8,930 bases of DNA from Deltaproteobacteria bacterium (GCA_021159525.1 JAGHEC010000009.1:1-8930), one strand, 5' to 3'; numbered from the stretch's first letter, positions 1-6,279 are shown. A program made the numbers and translations. Notes: generated by a model not told the origin, from the sequence alone.

Positions 1-1130
1 ACGTAAGGAACATATTTTCGAATTCATATTCCGGGTGGAGAGCCTCGCTCTTTATGCCCACACACCGGGCGGGTCGGGAGAAAGAACAGAACGTCATCCG
101 ATTCAAAAACCTTCTGCGAAAGGCGGAGGAACGCCTTATGGATAAAGGTTTGCGGTCCAGCCAGATAAAGGCCATGCTCAAAGCGCCTCAGCTTCTGCTT
201 CAGGATCCAGGGTTCTGGCAGCGCCAGAGCGACGGTCTGGCAGTCTTTTTCTCCGCGGAAACCTTCCACTTCTTCCGGTTGCCGCTCCATTTTGACGAAC
301 TAGTGGTTATCTCCAGGCGTTTTCACGTCAAACCGCTTCTTTCCATGCTGATCAGTGAGGGTACATTCTATGTCCTCACCCTGAGCCAGAATCAGGTACG
401 CCTCCTCAAAGGGACACGCCATACGATTGACGAGGTAGAGATTGATGAGCGCATCCGGAGCATCTCCAGTGCCTTGCCGGATGCCTTCCCTGAAAAGCAA
501 TTCCAGTTTAACACAGGCGCGCCTCCCGCCCCCGGAGGGAGGCCGGCCATGTTCTATGGCCATGACATTGGCAATGACGTCAAAAACAACATACTGCGCT
601 GGTTTCGCATGATCGACACGGAATTGCGCGATCTGTTCTCGGGTGAACAGGCCCCCTTAGTGCTGGCCGGGGTGGATTATCTTCTGCCCATTTACAAAGA
701 GGCAAACACCTCTTCCCGCATAATCAATGGCGGCATCCCGGGAAACCCCGAAGGGTTGAGGCCGGAGGACTTGCATGAGAAGGCGTGGCGTCTTGTGGAG
801 CCCATTTTCAAGAAGGCCCGGGACACGGCAGCCGACCGCTACCGCCAACTGGCAGGCACCGGGCACACTACAACCGAGGTAAGAGAGGCAGTCTTGGCAG
901 CCCGTCACGGCCGCGTGGAGGTCCTGTTTGTCCCGGTGGGCGTGCAGGTATGGGGTCAGTTTGATCCGGATAAAGACGAAGTGCATATGCATGCATCTCA
1001 TGAACCGGGCGACGAGGACCTGCTTGATCTGATGGCTATCCAGACACTGATCAAAGGAGGGACCGTTTACGCTGTTGCGCCTGAGGAAGTCCCCGACAAA
1101 GCCTCTCTTGCCGCCATATTGCGGTATTGA
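1..1130 (+). CDS. baeRF-family protein (bacterial eRF1/Pelota-like), 5' end outside the window
   Basis: The frame is open to the window edge (first full codon at 3; 375 residues visible). An ATG at 54 is probably internal: the residues before it end in GWRASLF and run into MPTHRAGREKEQN, and this family normally carries a conserved segment like (V/A)S(L/I)(Y/F)MPTHRAG near, not at, the N-terminus. Other family-like segments are IRFKNLLRKAEERL, then FYVLTLSQNQVRLLKGTRH near the middle of the N-terminal half. The end (VEVLFVPVGVQVWGQF, then AIQTLIKGGTVYAVAPEEVP, then AAILRY) resembles the L7Ae-like C-terminal domain of release factors. I see no GGQ peptidyl-hydrolysis motif, so a direct release activity is doubtful. 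baeRF proteins are predicted, mostly from sequence, to act on ribosomes in rescue or quality control. Which subfamily (3 or 7) it belongs to I cannot settle. No terminator follows. Confidence 0.75.
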   Translation, partial: VRNIFSNSYSGWRASLFMPTHRAGREKEQNVIRFKNLLRKAEERLMDKGLRSSQIKAMLKAPQLLLQDPGFWQRQSDGLAVFFSAETFHFFRLPLHFDELVVISRRFHVKPLLSMLISEGTFYVLTLSQNQVRLLKGTRHTIDEVEIDERIRSISSALPDAFPEKQFQFNTGAPPAPGGRPAMFYGHDIGNDVKNNILRWFRMIDTELRDLFSGEQAPLVLAGVDYLLPIYKEANTSSRIINGGIPGNPEGLRPEDLHEKAWRLVEPIFKKARDTAADRYRQLAGTGHTTTEVREAVLAARHGRVEVLFVPVGVQVWGQFDPDKDEVHMHASHEPGDEDLLDLMAIQTLIKGGTVYAVAPEEVPDKASLAAILRY

Positions 1131-1351
1131 ACACCGAACCCCGGGAGATCCTTTTCAATACAGGATGGGTAGTGGTCCGGGGACAGGTATTCCTCTCGGG
1201 TTAGAAACGACGAGATGAGATCTGCTCGTAGGAATCCGGGATTTGAAATCCGGGATGGACACCGCCTTGAGACTGCGGCATTTCTCAGGATCATTCGGCC
1301 GCCCGAAGGGCGGGGTCTGAGTCGAGCGAAGCGAGCGAAGAAAAGACGGGG
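1131..1351. other. Intergenic stretch with small palindromes, no gene seen
   Basis: No convincing coding sequence. It holds a palindrome, GGATTTGAAATCC (1239-1251), set inside a direct repeat of ATCCGGGAT, and a perfect GC hairpin with stem CCGCCC/GGGCGG and loop GAA (1299-1313). After the hairpin comes a short GCGAA/GCGAG-type iteration (about 1323-1340). The GC hairpin has no T-run directly after it, so it is not a standard terminator. These structures lead directly into the R1 repeat end and may be the decayed interior of that element. Confidence 0.5.
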
Positions 1352-1406
1352 CCCTCCGGGCAGTCGCGGCAAAAAACCCTTCTGCCCATATTTGTTGAGC
1401 CGTTAC
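1352..1406 (+). repeat. R1: single B-type end of the dispersed mini-element
   Basis: Read on the minus strand this begins GTAACGGCTCAACAAAT, then GGGCAGAAGGGTTTTTTG and CGCGACTGCC. That is the same order as the B ends at 3068-3123 and 8654-8701. I could not find the matching A-type end upstream, nor an 8-bp direct repeat, so the copy is partial or decayed. It ends 31 bp before the histidine kinase ATG. Confidence 0.7.
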
Positions 1407-1420
1407 ACCAGAACTTTAAA
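1392..1420 (+). promoter_or_regulatory. Weak promoter candidate for the histidine kinase gene
   Basis: TTGTTG (1392-1397, 3/6 to the sigma70 -35 box) and TTTAAA (1415-1420, 4/6 to the -10 box) are 17 bp apart. The -35 box would lie in the end of repeat R1. Predicted transcript start would be about 1427, which falls inside the gene's own Shine-Dalgarno sequence and leaves almost no leader. The candidate is therefore doubtful. Confidence 0.15.
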
Positions 1421-1437
1421 GACGGAGAGGCAACCTT

Positions 1438-2727
1438 ATGGAACCGGATAAGAAATACATTACCCTTGATGTAAACCGGGCTGGCGTCAAGAGCAGAAGC
1501 CCGGAGATGTCTCTTCTCTTTGAAATAAACGATGTGTTATCAACCCCCCTGCAACTGAAACAGGTCCTGCAACGGGCTTTGTCCAAGGTGTTGGCCTTCT
1601 TTCAAATAGATTCGGGCCGCATCTATCTGCTGAATCCGGACGGAACCCGTCTGAAACTGGTTTCCCATCAAGGCATAGATCCGAGAGGGCTTGAAGAGGT
1701 GAGCATCCGAACGGGGTTTTCAGGAAAGGCGGTCAGGGCCCAATCCTTTATCGCCCAACACGTGTCCGATCTGGAGGATCGGGAGAGGGTCCATCTTCTC
1801 AAAAAGAAGGGGCTGGAAGTCATCATGTGTGTTCCGCTCATCACCCGCAATAGTGTATTGGGGGTGATGAACCTGTCCGCCAAAAAGGACATTGCTCTGG
1901 CTTACGGCAAGATTGATCTTCTGATCACCATCGGCAACCAGATCGCGGTGGCCGTGGACAATGCACGGCTTTACCGAGACCTGGAAGAAAACCTGGCAGC
2001 CCTCAAGGAAAAAAAGGAGATGATCACCTTCTTTGCCTATTCCATTTCACACGACCTCAAAAGTCCGGCTGCCAGTCTTTACGCCCTGGCCAACAGGCTG
2101 AAAGAAAAGTACGGCGCCGGGCTCGATCCCAAGGGGCTGGAGCATTGCGATCTAATCCTGCGGACCTCCCGGCAGATGCTGACTCTGGTGGAGATGATCA
2201 ATGCCTATATCGCCGCCAAAGAGGCGCCTCTGCATCTGGAAGAGGTCCCTGTGGGCGAGGTGGTGGAAGGGGTTGCAAAAGAGTTTTCGCATGAGACCAG
2301 GAAGCGACACATCCAGATCGTGGTGTCAGAAAACCTTCCCTTGATTATTGCGGACAGGATTGGCCTGACCCGCGTGTTTCGCAATCTCTTTGACAATGCC
2401 CTTAAGTACGGGGGAGACGGTCTCTCCGAGATATGCATCGATTACCGCAGGGAAGGCGGTTTTCACCTGTTTTCTTTCGGCGACGACGGCGTGGGCCTGG
2501 CGGATCAGGATGAGGAAAGGCTTTTTGAACTCTTTGAGAGGAGGAAGGATTCACGGGGTATTACCGGAACGGGCATGGGATTGGCTATTGTCAAAGAGAT
2601 GGTGAAGCGGCACGGCGGGCGGATATGGGTTGACACGGCCTATCGAAAAGGCGCCCGATTCAACCTGTCCATCTCCGAGGATCTGAAGCCGGGTCAGGTC
2701 AATGCGTCTCATCCCGACCATAAATGA
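1438..2727 (+). CDS. Soluble GAF-domain sensor histidine kinase
   Basis: This 429-residue protein is a cytosolic two-component kinase: it should sense a ligand or redox state through a GAF domain, autophosphorylate on His and pass the phosphate to a response regulator. A GAF domain spans about residues 25-178 (core CVPLITRNSVLGVMNLSAKK), followed by a short charged helix (179-196). The HisKA H-box is at about 198-212 (SISHDLKSP, phospho-acceptor His205). The HATPase domain has an N box (NLFDNALKY, Asn320), G1 box (DDGVGL, 349-354), F box (LFELFER) and G2 box (GTGMGL, 377-382), so all catalytic motifs are intact. No membrane segment or signal peptide is visible. The start is supported by GGAGAGG at 1424-1430, 7 nt before ATG. 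No response regulator lies in the window, so its partner is unknown (orphan kinase). The signal sensed cannot be read from the sequence. Confidence 0.93.
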   Translation: MEPDKKYITLDVNRAGVKSRSPEMSLLFEINDVLSTPLQLKQVLQRALSKVLAFFQIDSGRIYLLNPDGTRLKLVSHQGIDPRGLEEVSIRTGFSGKAVRAQSFIAQHVSDLEDRERVHLLKKKGLEVIMCVPLITRNSVLGVMNLSAKKDIALAYGKIDLLITIGNQIAVAVDNARLYRDLEENLAALKEKKEMITFFAYSISHDLKSPAASLYALANRLKEKYGAGLDPKGLEHCDLILRTSRQMLTLVEMINAYIAAKEAPLHLEEVPVGEVVEGVAKEFSHETRKRHIQIVVSENLPLIIADRIGLTRVFRNLFDNALKYGGDGLSEICIDYRREGGFHLFSFGDDGVGLADQDEERLFELFERRKDSRGITGTGMGLAIVKEMVKRHGGRIWVDTAYRKGARFNLSISEDLKPGQVNASHPDHK

Positions 2728-2890
2728 TCACCCGGCCTGGACACCGCACAGTAATGCCGTTAATCTGAAACCAGTAGCGGTCCAGGGAAGGGGTTTTTGC
2801 TCCAACTCGGGGCAATGAGGCCGAGCGTGGCTCAATCAGGGCCTGCAGAATTGGATTGACCTCCGAGCCTTAATGCGGTTAATATAACAC
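2728..2890. other. Intergenic stretch, no gene seen
   Basis: No coding sequence, promoter or terminator is convincing. A 13-mer occurs twice with one mismatch: TAATGCCGTTAAT (2752-2764) and TAATGCGGTTAAT (2871-2883), the second just before element R2. Confidence 0.5.
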
Positions 2891-3123
2891 GTATCAGCTC
2901 AATAATTAGGGGGATAACAGCGAAGCTAACACCGGGGCAGGAGGATTTTTCTTCCGCTCCGGGCCGGTCTCTTCAGTGACTTATCTGCGGGGGGCACCTG
3001 CCCCTTTGGCATTCTCGCATTCGTCGAGCCGCGGCTTTCCCCACTGATAAGTCACAAAGAGACGCCGCCCTCCCGGCAGTCGCGTCAGAAAAACCCTTGT
3101 GCCCCTGTTCATTGAGCTGTTAC
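2891..3123 (+). mobile_element. R2: 233-bp mini-element with both ends (A end left, B end right)
   Basis: The left end begins GTATCAGCTCAATAATTAGG. The right end, read inward on the minus strand, begins GTAACAGCTCAATGAACAGG. The outer 22 bp match at 18 positions as terminal inverted repeats. A subterminal block, GGGGCAGGAGGATTTTTC (2934-2951), is also found in the R3 and R5 copies. The interior holds a perfect 10-bp inverted repeat, GTGACTTATC (2976-2985) against GATAAGTCAC (3046-3055). No transposase ORF fits inside. The 8 bases on each side (TATAACAC and TTAAATAT) do not match, unlike R4 and R5, so the copy is old, rearranged or composite. Confidence 0.75.
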
Positions 3124-3225
3124 TTAAATATTAAGGAAAATCAGGACGTAAAGCGGTGTTTCCAGCCTGGCGGAAGCCCGGCCTCAAGGCTTGTCTCAGG
3201 CGACAGGTTCATCATATCAACATAT

Positions 3226-3240
3226 GGAGGAGACAGAATG
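3226..3240 (+). promoter_or_regulatory. Strong ribosome binding site that fixes the carbonic anhydrase start
   Basis: GGAGGAG (3226-3232) lies 5 nt before ATG at 3238. This favours 3238 over the in-frame GTG at 3097, whose 47 extra codons would begin inside element R2 and look unlike protein. Confidence 0.85.
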
Positions 3241-3861
3241 ACATCCTTGCCCAACAATATCCGGCCCAATCTGGCGGGTGATTATCCCAAGATCGATTCC
3301 ACGGCCCTCATTGATCCTTCGGCCCAAATTATCGGCCATGTAGAGATCGCCGCAGACGTTTTTGTGGGGCCATTGAGCGTGATAAGGGCCGACCAACGTG
3401 GCCCGGACAACAAAGTTGCCCCGATCGTGATCGAAGCGGAGGTCAACATTCAGGATGGGGTCATCATCCACAGTGATGCAGGGGCCTCGGTGGTTGTGGG
3501 AGCCAGGAGTTCTGTGGCCCACGGTGCAATCATCCACGGGCCGTGCACCATCGGTCGGGAATGCTTTATCGCCCTACGCTCGGCCCTCTACAAGACAACG
3601 CTCGAAGACCATGTATGGGTGGGGATGGGGGCCGTTTGCAAGCTGGTGAAGTTTCCCTCATTTACGCGCGTACCTGCGGGGAGCGTTATCCGTGAGATGC
3701 CTGATGTGCTGGAACTCCGTCTCGTTACCGAAGAGGAACGTGAATATATGGAGAAGGTATGGGCCGCCAATTCCCGTTTGCGCATGGACTATCTGGAACT
3801 GAGAAAAAAGGCCGAATCCATCAGGTCATCCGCGGAGAAGAAAGCAGACAACAAGAAGTAA
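3238..3861 (+). CDS. Gamma-class carbonic anhydrase-like beta-helix protein
   Basis: This 207-residue protein should catalyse reversible hydration of CO2 to bicarbonate as a cytosolic homotrimer, with a metal at each subunit interface. Hexapeptide-repeat coils (left-handed beta-helix) run from about residue 20 to 150. The gamma-class active-site pattern is present: Arg50 and Asp52 (VIRAD), Gln72 (NIQDG), and metal ligands His78 (VIIH), His95 and His100 (AHGAIIHG). By position against the archaeal enzyme Cam, the two acidic residues linked to proton shuttling (Glu62 and Glu84) correspond to Gln53 and about Ala81. The protein therefore resembles the CamH branch, which lacks those glutamates. 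A charged C-terminal helix (about 165-207) ends in a lysine-rich tail. No signal peptide is seen, so bicarbonate supply or pH balance inside the cell is the likely job. Other beta-helix acyltransferases are less likely given the three ligands. Confidence 0.88.
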   Translation: MTSLPNNIRPNLAGDYPKIDSTALIDPSAQIIGHVEIAADVFVGPLSVIRADQRGPDNKVAPIVIEAEVNIQDGVIIHSDAGASVVVGARSSVAHGAIIHGPCTIGRECFIALRSALYKTTLEDHVWVGMGAVCKLVKFPSFTRVPAGSVIREMPDVLELRLVTEEEREYMEKVWAANSRLRMDYLELRKKAESIRSSAEKKADNKK

Positions 3862-4037
3862 TCTCAGTCATAAAACCTCATGCGATCCTTTCACTTAAAA
3901 ATGCTTGGCGAGCGCAGTCCCCGCTGCTTGCGGCGGGGGCCAGCGAGCAAAATTTAAAAGGGTTAACCTTCCTTACATTTGGGGGATTCCCCGCAGCTCG
4001 CTGCACGGTTCTTCAATTTCTAAATGTCATTTTGAGC
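3862..4037. other. Intergenic stretch with two GC-rich inverted repeats
   Basis: CCCCGCTGCTTGCGGCGGGG (about 3917-3936) can form a hairpin, and CCCCGCAGCTCGCTGCACGG (about 3989-4008) is a related, less perfect one. Neither is followed by a T-run, so I do not call terminators. The similar cores suggest two diverged copies of a short palindromic repeat. No gene is seen. Confidence 0.4.
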
Positions 4038-4066
4038 TTGACATCCAATGGCTTGGCAGGTAAATT
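4038..4066 (+). promoter_or_regulatory. Strong sigma70-type promoter
   Basis: A perfect -35 box, TTGACA (4038-4043), is followed by exactly 17 bp and then TAAATT (4061-4066; 4/6 to TATAAT). Transcription would start near 4073. This is the best promoter match in the window. It drives the short unit ending at the tandem terminators at 4241-4299, not obviously the aminotransferase beyond them. Confidence 0.65.
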
Positions 4067-4109
4067 ACTTTTCATGTAATCTGATCCAGCAGAACAGGAT
4101 GATAAACGA

Positions 4110-4223
4110 ATGAGGAACATTTTGGAACCAGGGATTATGTGCTTTGCAATAGCTATGAGCGCCGCCGGGGCAGCCGCTGCCCGGCGGCCTGCGGTCCTGG
4201 TGGGGGATTGCTTCCTTAAATGA
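4110..4223 (+). CDS. Putative 37-residue small hydrophobic protein
   Basis: The ATG at 4110 is preceded by AGGATGAT (4096-4103, 6-nt spacer). The frame ends with TGA at 4221-4223, 17 nt before an intrinsic terminator, so the ORF fills the short transcript neatly. The product starts MRNILEPGIMCFAIAMS, continues with an Ala/Gly-rich stretch to about residue 24, then RRPAVLVGDCFLK. Residues 8-24 could form one short membrane helix followed by two arginines. No family is recognised. Alternatives are an upstream regulatory peptide for the aminotransferase, or a chance ORF within a structured RNA. The GC hairpin at 4161-4188 could by itself produce the Ala/Gly-rich stretch. Confidence 0.4.
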   Translation: MRNILEPGIMCFAIAMSAAGAAAARRPAVLVGDCFLK

Positions 4224-4240
4224 GACATCAATGATCCAGG

Positions 4241-4270
4241 GGCCGCGGGCAGTGCCTGCGGCCTTTTTTT
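4241..4270 (+). terminator. Intrinsic terminator T1
   Basis: The stem GGCCGCGGGC/GCCTGCGGCC (10 bp with one G-U pair, loop AGT) at 4241-4263 is followed directly by seven T residues. Confidence 0.9.
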
Positions 4271-4273
4271 GGG

Positions 4274-4299
4274 GGCCGCTCATGGGGCGGCCTTTTTTT
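4274..4299 (+). terminator. Intrinsic terminator T2, in tandem with T1
   Basis: The stem GGCCGC/GCGGCC (4274-4279 with 4287-4292), with a 7-nt loop, is followed by seven T residues. It starts 4 nt after the T1 T-run. Both hairpins use the same GGCCGC/GCGGCC arms, so the 3' arm of T1 could also pair with the 5' arm of T2. Confidence 0.85.
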
Positions 4300-4368
4300 G
4301 TGACTCGGCGCGGGAATTCCCGGCCGACCGGCCACCGGGAACATTGAAACAGCATCCCTAAGCCATAG

Positions 4369-4377
4369 TGATATAGA
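4369..4377 (+). promoter_or_regulatory. Possible extended -10 promoter of the aminotransferase gene
   Basis: TGATATAGA matches an extended -10 (TGn followed by TATAGA), 36 nt before the ATG. No -35 box sits at the normal distance; TTGAAA at 4344-4349 is 22 bp away. A 12-bp palindrome, CGGGAATTCCCG (4311-4322), lies upstream and could be an operator. Because T1 and T2 insulate the gene from upstream transcription, a promoter is expected somewhere in 4300-4390. Confidence 0.25.
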
Positions 4378-4412
4378 CAGAAAACAAACAAATTGGAAAG
4401 GACAATCGTGTC

Positions 4413-5714
4413 ATGAGAACCGAAATCGTCCATATCGGCGCAAGTGAGCTCAATTATGAAATTAGGAATATTATGCGGGTGGTGGATCAGCTGAAGGCGC
4501 TCGGATTGGACATCAATCTGGAGAATATCGGCGACCCGGTAGCCAAGGGTGAAAAGGTCCCTGTGTGGATGAAGGAAATCGTTTCCCGTGCGAGCATGGA
4601 TGACTGCGCCTACAGCTACTGCCCCAGTCAGGGCGTTCTGGAAACCCGGGAATACCTGGCGGAACGGAACAACCGACTGGGAGGGGCCAGGATAAGTGCG
4701 GATGATATTATTTTCTTCAATGGCCTTGGAGACGCCATCGCCAAGGTCTACGGGTTCTTGAGACGGACCGCTCGCATTATCACGCCCTCCCCGACCTATA
4801 CGACCCATTCGTCTTCCGAGGCTGCTCATGCCGGGGTCCCACCCGTAACCTATCCCTTGGACCCTGACAACTCTTGGTATCCGGATATAACAGAGCTGCG
4901 GAAGCGAGTGAAATACAATCCGGCCGTAGCCGGTATTCTGGTCATCAACCCGGACAATCCGACAGGCGCGGTCCACCCGGAATCAATTTTAAAAGAAATT
5001 GTCAAGATTGCCGAGGACTATGATCTTTTTATCATTGCCGACGAGATCTATCAAAACCTGGTCTTTGACGGTGTCCAGACACGGACCCTTGCCGAAGTGA
5101 TCGGCCGGGTTCCTGGCATTGCCATGAAGGGCATCTCCAAGGAATTGCCATGGCCCGGTTCCCGGTGCGGATGGATCGAACTTTACAACCGGGACAGAGA
5201 CAGGGATTTCAAGACCTACACCCAGAGCATTCTTAATTCCAAGATGGTGGAAGTCTGTTCCACTACCCTGCCCCAGAAGGTCATCCCGCAAATCTTTGAA
5301 CATCCTGAGCATGAGGCCTTTCTCAAAAAGCGGAGGGCCCGCTACCGCCGAATGTCAGAGACGGCCTACCATGCCCTGAAAAAGAACCCTTCCATAGTGA
5401 TAAACCGCGCAAACGGGGCATTTTACATGAGCGCCATATTCAGAGAAGGGGTCTTGAACGGGAATCAGACCTTGCCCATTAAAAATAGTCAGATCCGTTC
5501 ACTCATCGACTCGCTTCTCCGGTCGAATGGGAGCATTTCTCCGGACAAACGATTTGTGTATTACCTCCTTGCGGCCACAGGGGTGTGCGTAGTGCCCCTG
5601 TCCTCGTTCAACACCGAACTGCAGGGCTTTCGTTTCACGCTCCTCGATCCAAATGAGGCGTCGTTCGCCCGAATGGTAAATGCCCTGAGCGAGGGAATTA
5701 CAGCCTACACATAA
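4413..5714 (+). CDS. PLP-dependent aminotransferase, class I/II (fold type I)
   Basis: This 433-residue cytosolic enzyme should move an amino group between an amino acid and a 2-oxo acid using pyridoxal phosphate. The fold-type I landmarks are in order: the substrate-loop-like GDP at 40-42, INPDNPTG (178-185, Asn182), ADEIY (209-213, Asp210 to the PLP ring nitrogen and Tyr213 to its oxygen), the Schiff-base Lys243 in ISKELPWPGSRCGW with Arg251 for the PLP phosphate, and FRFTL near the C-terminus, with Arg407 as the likely carboxylate ligand. Length is slightly above the usual ~390-400 residues; the extra appears to lie around residues 345-380. Substrate cannot be fixed from sequence; an alanine or aspartate type is plausible. 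AAAGGA (4397-4402) precedes the ATG by 10 nt. The gene appears monocistronic, isolated by T1/T2 upstream and by element R3 downstream. Confidence 0.92.
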   Translation: MRTEIVHIGASELNYEIRNIMRVVDQLKALGLDINLENIGDPVAKGEKVPVWMKEIVSRASMDDCAYSYCPSQGVLETREYLAERNNRLGGARISADDIIFFNGLGDAIAKVYGFLRRTARIITPSPTYTTHSSSEAAHAGVPPVTYPLDPDNSWYPDITELRKRVKYNPAVAGILVINPDNPTGAVHPESILKEIVKIAEDYDLFIIADEIYQNLVFDGVQTRTLAEVIGRVPGIAMKGISKELPWPGSRCGWIELYNRDRDRDFKTYTQSILNSKMVEVCSTTLPQKVIPQIFEHPEHEAFLKKRRARYRRMSETAYHALKKNPSIVINRANGAFYMSAIFREGVLNGNQTLPIKNSQIRSLIDSLLRSNGSISPDKRFVYYLLAATGVCVVPLSSFNTELQGFRFTLLDPNEASFARMVNALSEGITAYT

Positions 5715-5792
5715 CCATGTCAGATAAGCGTGGCTGCAAGGCACGGTAATTTTGTTGTAATCCGCAGCGTTCGCACATTACACGAATTACTC

Positions 5793-5844
5793 GTAATAGC
5801 TCAATAAATAGGGGCAGGAGGGTTTTTCTTCCGCTGCGGGCCGG
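5793..5844 (+). repeat. R3: B-type end of the dispersed mini-element, truncated
   Basis: It begins GTAATAGCTCAATAAAT, then GGGGCAGGAGGGTTTTTC, and continues CTTCCGCTGCGGGCCGG. The last part matches the subterminal block beside the A end of R2 (CTTCCGCTCCGGGCCGG, 2951-2967) rather than the B-end interior (GACGCGACTGCC). R3 is therefore a hybrid of the two end types. No partner end or 8-bp direct repeat was found downstream. Confidence 0.75.
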
Positions 5845-5994
5845 TTCATCGCCATATGGATTCCACCGGTCAGAGGTGCGAATTGCAATGCCGTAAGCGA
5901 TTTCACAGTCTGGCATCTCCCCTGAAGGGGCTTGACGAATCGGCACTTTCAATCCAGAATAGCGCACCTAAGCAGGAGAGGAGCTGTAGCCAGC

Positions 5995-6279
5995 ATGATT
6001 CAGAACGACCAATGGATATGGGTGGTGGTTCAAGATCCGGGCGGAAACGAGCAGTTTTTAGGGCAGAGGGATGAGACGAGGGGGATTTCCTTTATCCCGG
6101 TCTGGCTCGAAAAGGATGCGGCCCAAAACGGCCTTAACTTGCTCTCGCGTCATGCGGGGAGCAAGTACGAGGTCCAGGCCATTCAATACGAGACCCTGGC
6201 CCCCAAGGCGGCTGAAGAGGGCTTCAGCCTGCTTGTCTTGGATGCGTCCGGCAAGGTCATTGAACAGGTCGCACCCTGA
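5995..6279 (+). CDS. 94-residue protein of unknown function
   Basis: I do not recognise a family. The product begins MIQNDQWIWVVVQDPGGNE, contains GISFIPVWLEKDAAQ and KYEVQAIQYETL, and ends LLVLDASGKVIEQVAP. Alternating hydrophobic strands and one amphipathic helix suggest a small, single-domain alpha/beta cytosolic protein. No signal peptide, membrane segment or Cys motif is present. The ATG at 5995 is chosen because AGGAGAGGAG (5974-5983) lies 11 nt before it. An in-frame ATG at 5932 would add 21 residues of low protein-like character and has no such site. Gaps on both sides suggest a gene of its own. Confidence 0.7.
   Translation: MIQNDQWIWVVVQDPGGNEQFLGQRDETRGISFIPVWLEKDAAQNGLNLLSRHAGSKYEVQAIQYETLAPKAAEEGFSLLVLDASGKVIEQVAP

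Larger units (their letters stand above)
4073..4270 (+). ncRNA. Predicted ~200-nt transcript, candidate small RNA or small-protein mRNA
   Basis: The boundaries come from the promoter at 4038-4066 and the first terminator at 4241-4270. The RNA can fold as a long irregular hairpin: TGAGGAA (4111-4117) pairs with TTCCTTA (4212-4218), then there is an open bubble. Next, ACCAGG (4127-4132) pairs with CCTGGT (4196-4201). The tip is a 12-bp GC stem with one bulge (4161-4173 with 4177-4188, loop CCG). Size and the rod-with-bubble shape recall 6S RNA, but I see no 6S sequence signature and the closing stem is short. The same RNA also holds a 37-codon ORF (4110-4223), so coding and structural readings compete. 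Confidence 0.3.

Noticed and set aside
1131..1200. A possible decayed A-type end of element R1 (TCAATA followed by GGATGGG, then CCGGGGACAGG)
   Set aside because: Only scattered short matches to the element end and no matching 8-bp repeat; it cannot be told from chance.
1299..1313. GC hairpin CCGCCC-GAA-GGGCGG as terminator of the baeRF gene
   Set aside because: No T-run follows and it lies more than 160 bp after the stop codon.
1433..1442. ACCTTATGGA at the histidine kinase start is the same as the sequence at the mscS insertion site
   Set aside because: Only one copy is present at the kinase and the nearby R1 end stops 31 bp earlier, so this is probably coincidence of similar start-codon contexts rather than a second target duplication.
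2838..2860. GGCTCAATCAGGGCC, resembling the element terminus GCTCAATAAATAGGGGC
   Set aside because: The match is short and gapped, and the flanking element sequence is missing.
2752..2883. Direct 13-mer pair TAATGC(C/G)GTTAAT
   Set aside because: One mismatch, no further similarity outside the core, and no element bounded by them; too weak to be called a target duplication or iteron.
3097..3237. A 47-codon N-terminal extension of the carbonic anhydrase from a GTG at 3097
   Set aside because: It begins inside element R2, looks unlike protein, and the ATG at 3238 has a strong ribosome binding site.
4073..4270. Identification of the short transcript as 6S RNA
   Set aside because: Size and rod-like shape fit, but no 6S sequence signature is visible, the closing stem is only about 7 bp, and an ORF competes with it; kept only as an unassigned RNA candidate.
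4065..4976. A 303-codon open frame on the minus strand
   Set aside because: It lies opposite the aminotransferase, whose catalytic motifs are unmistakable, and runs through the terminators; its translation has no family features. It is a shadow of the high-GC coding strand.
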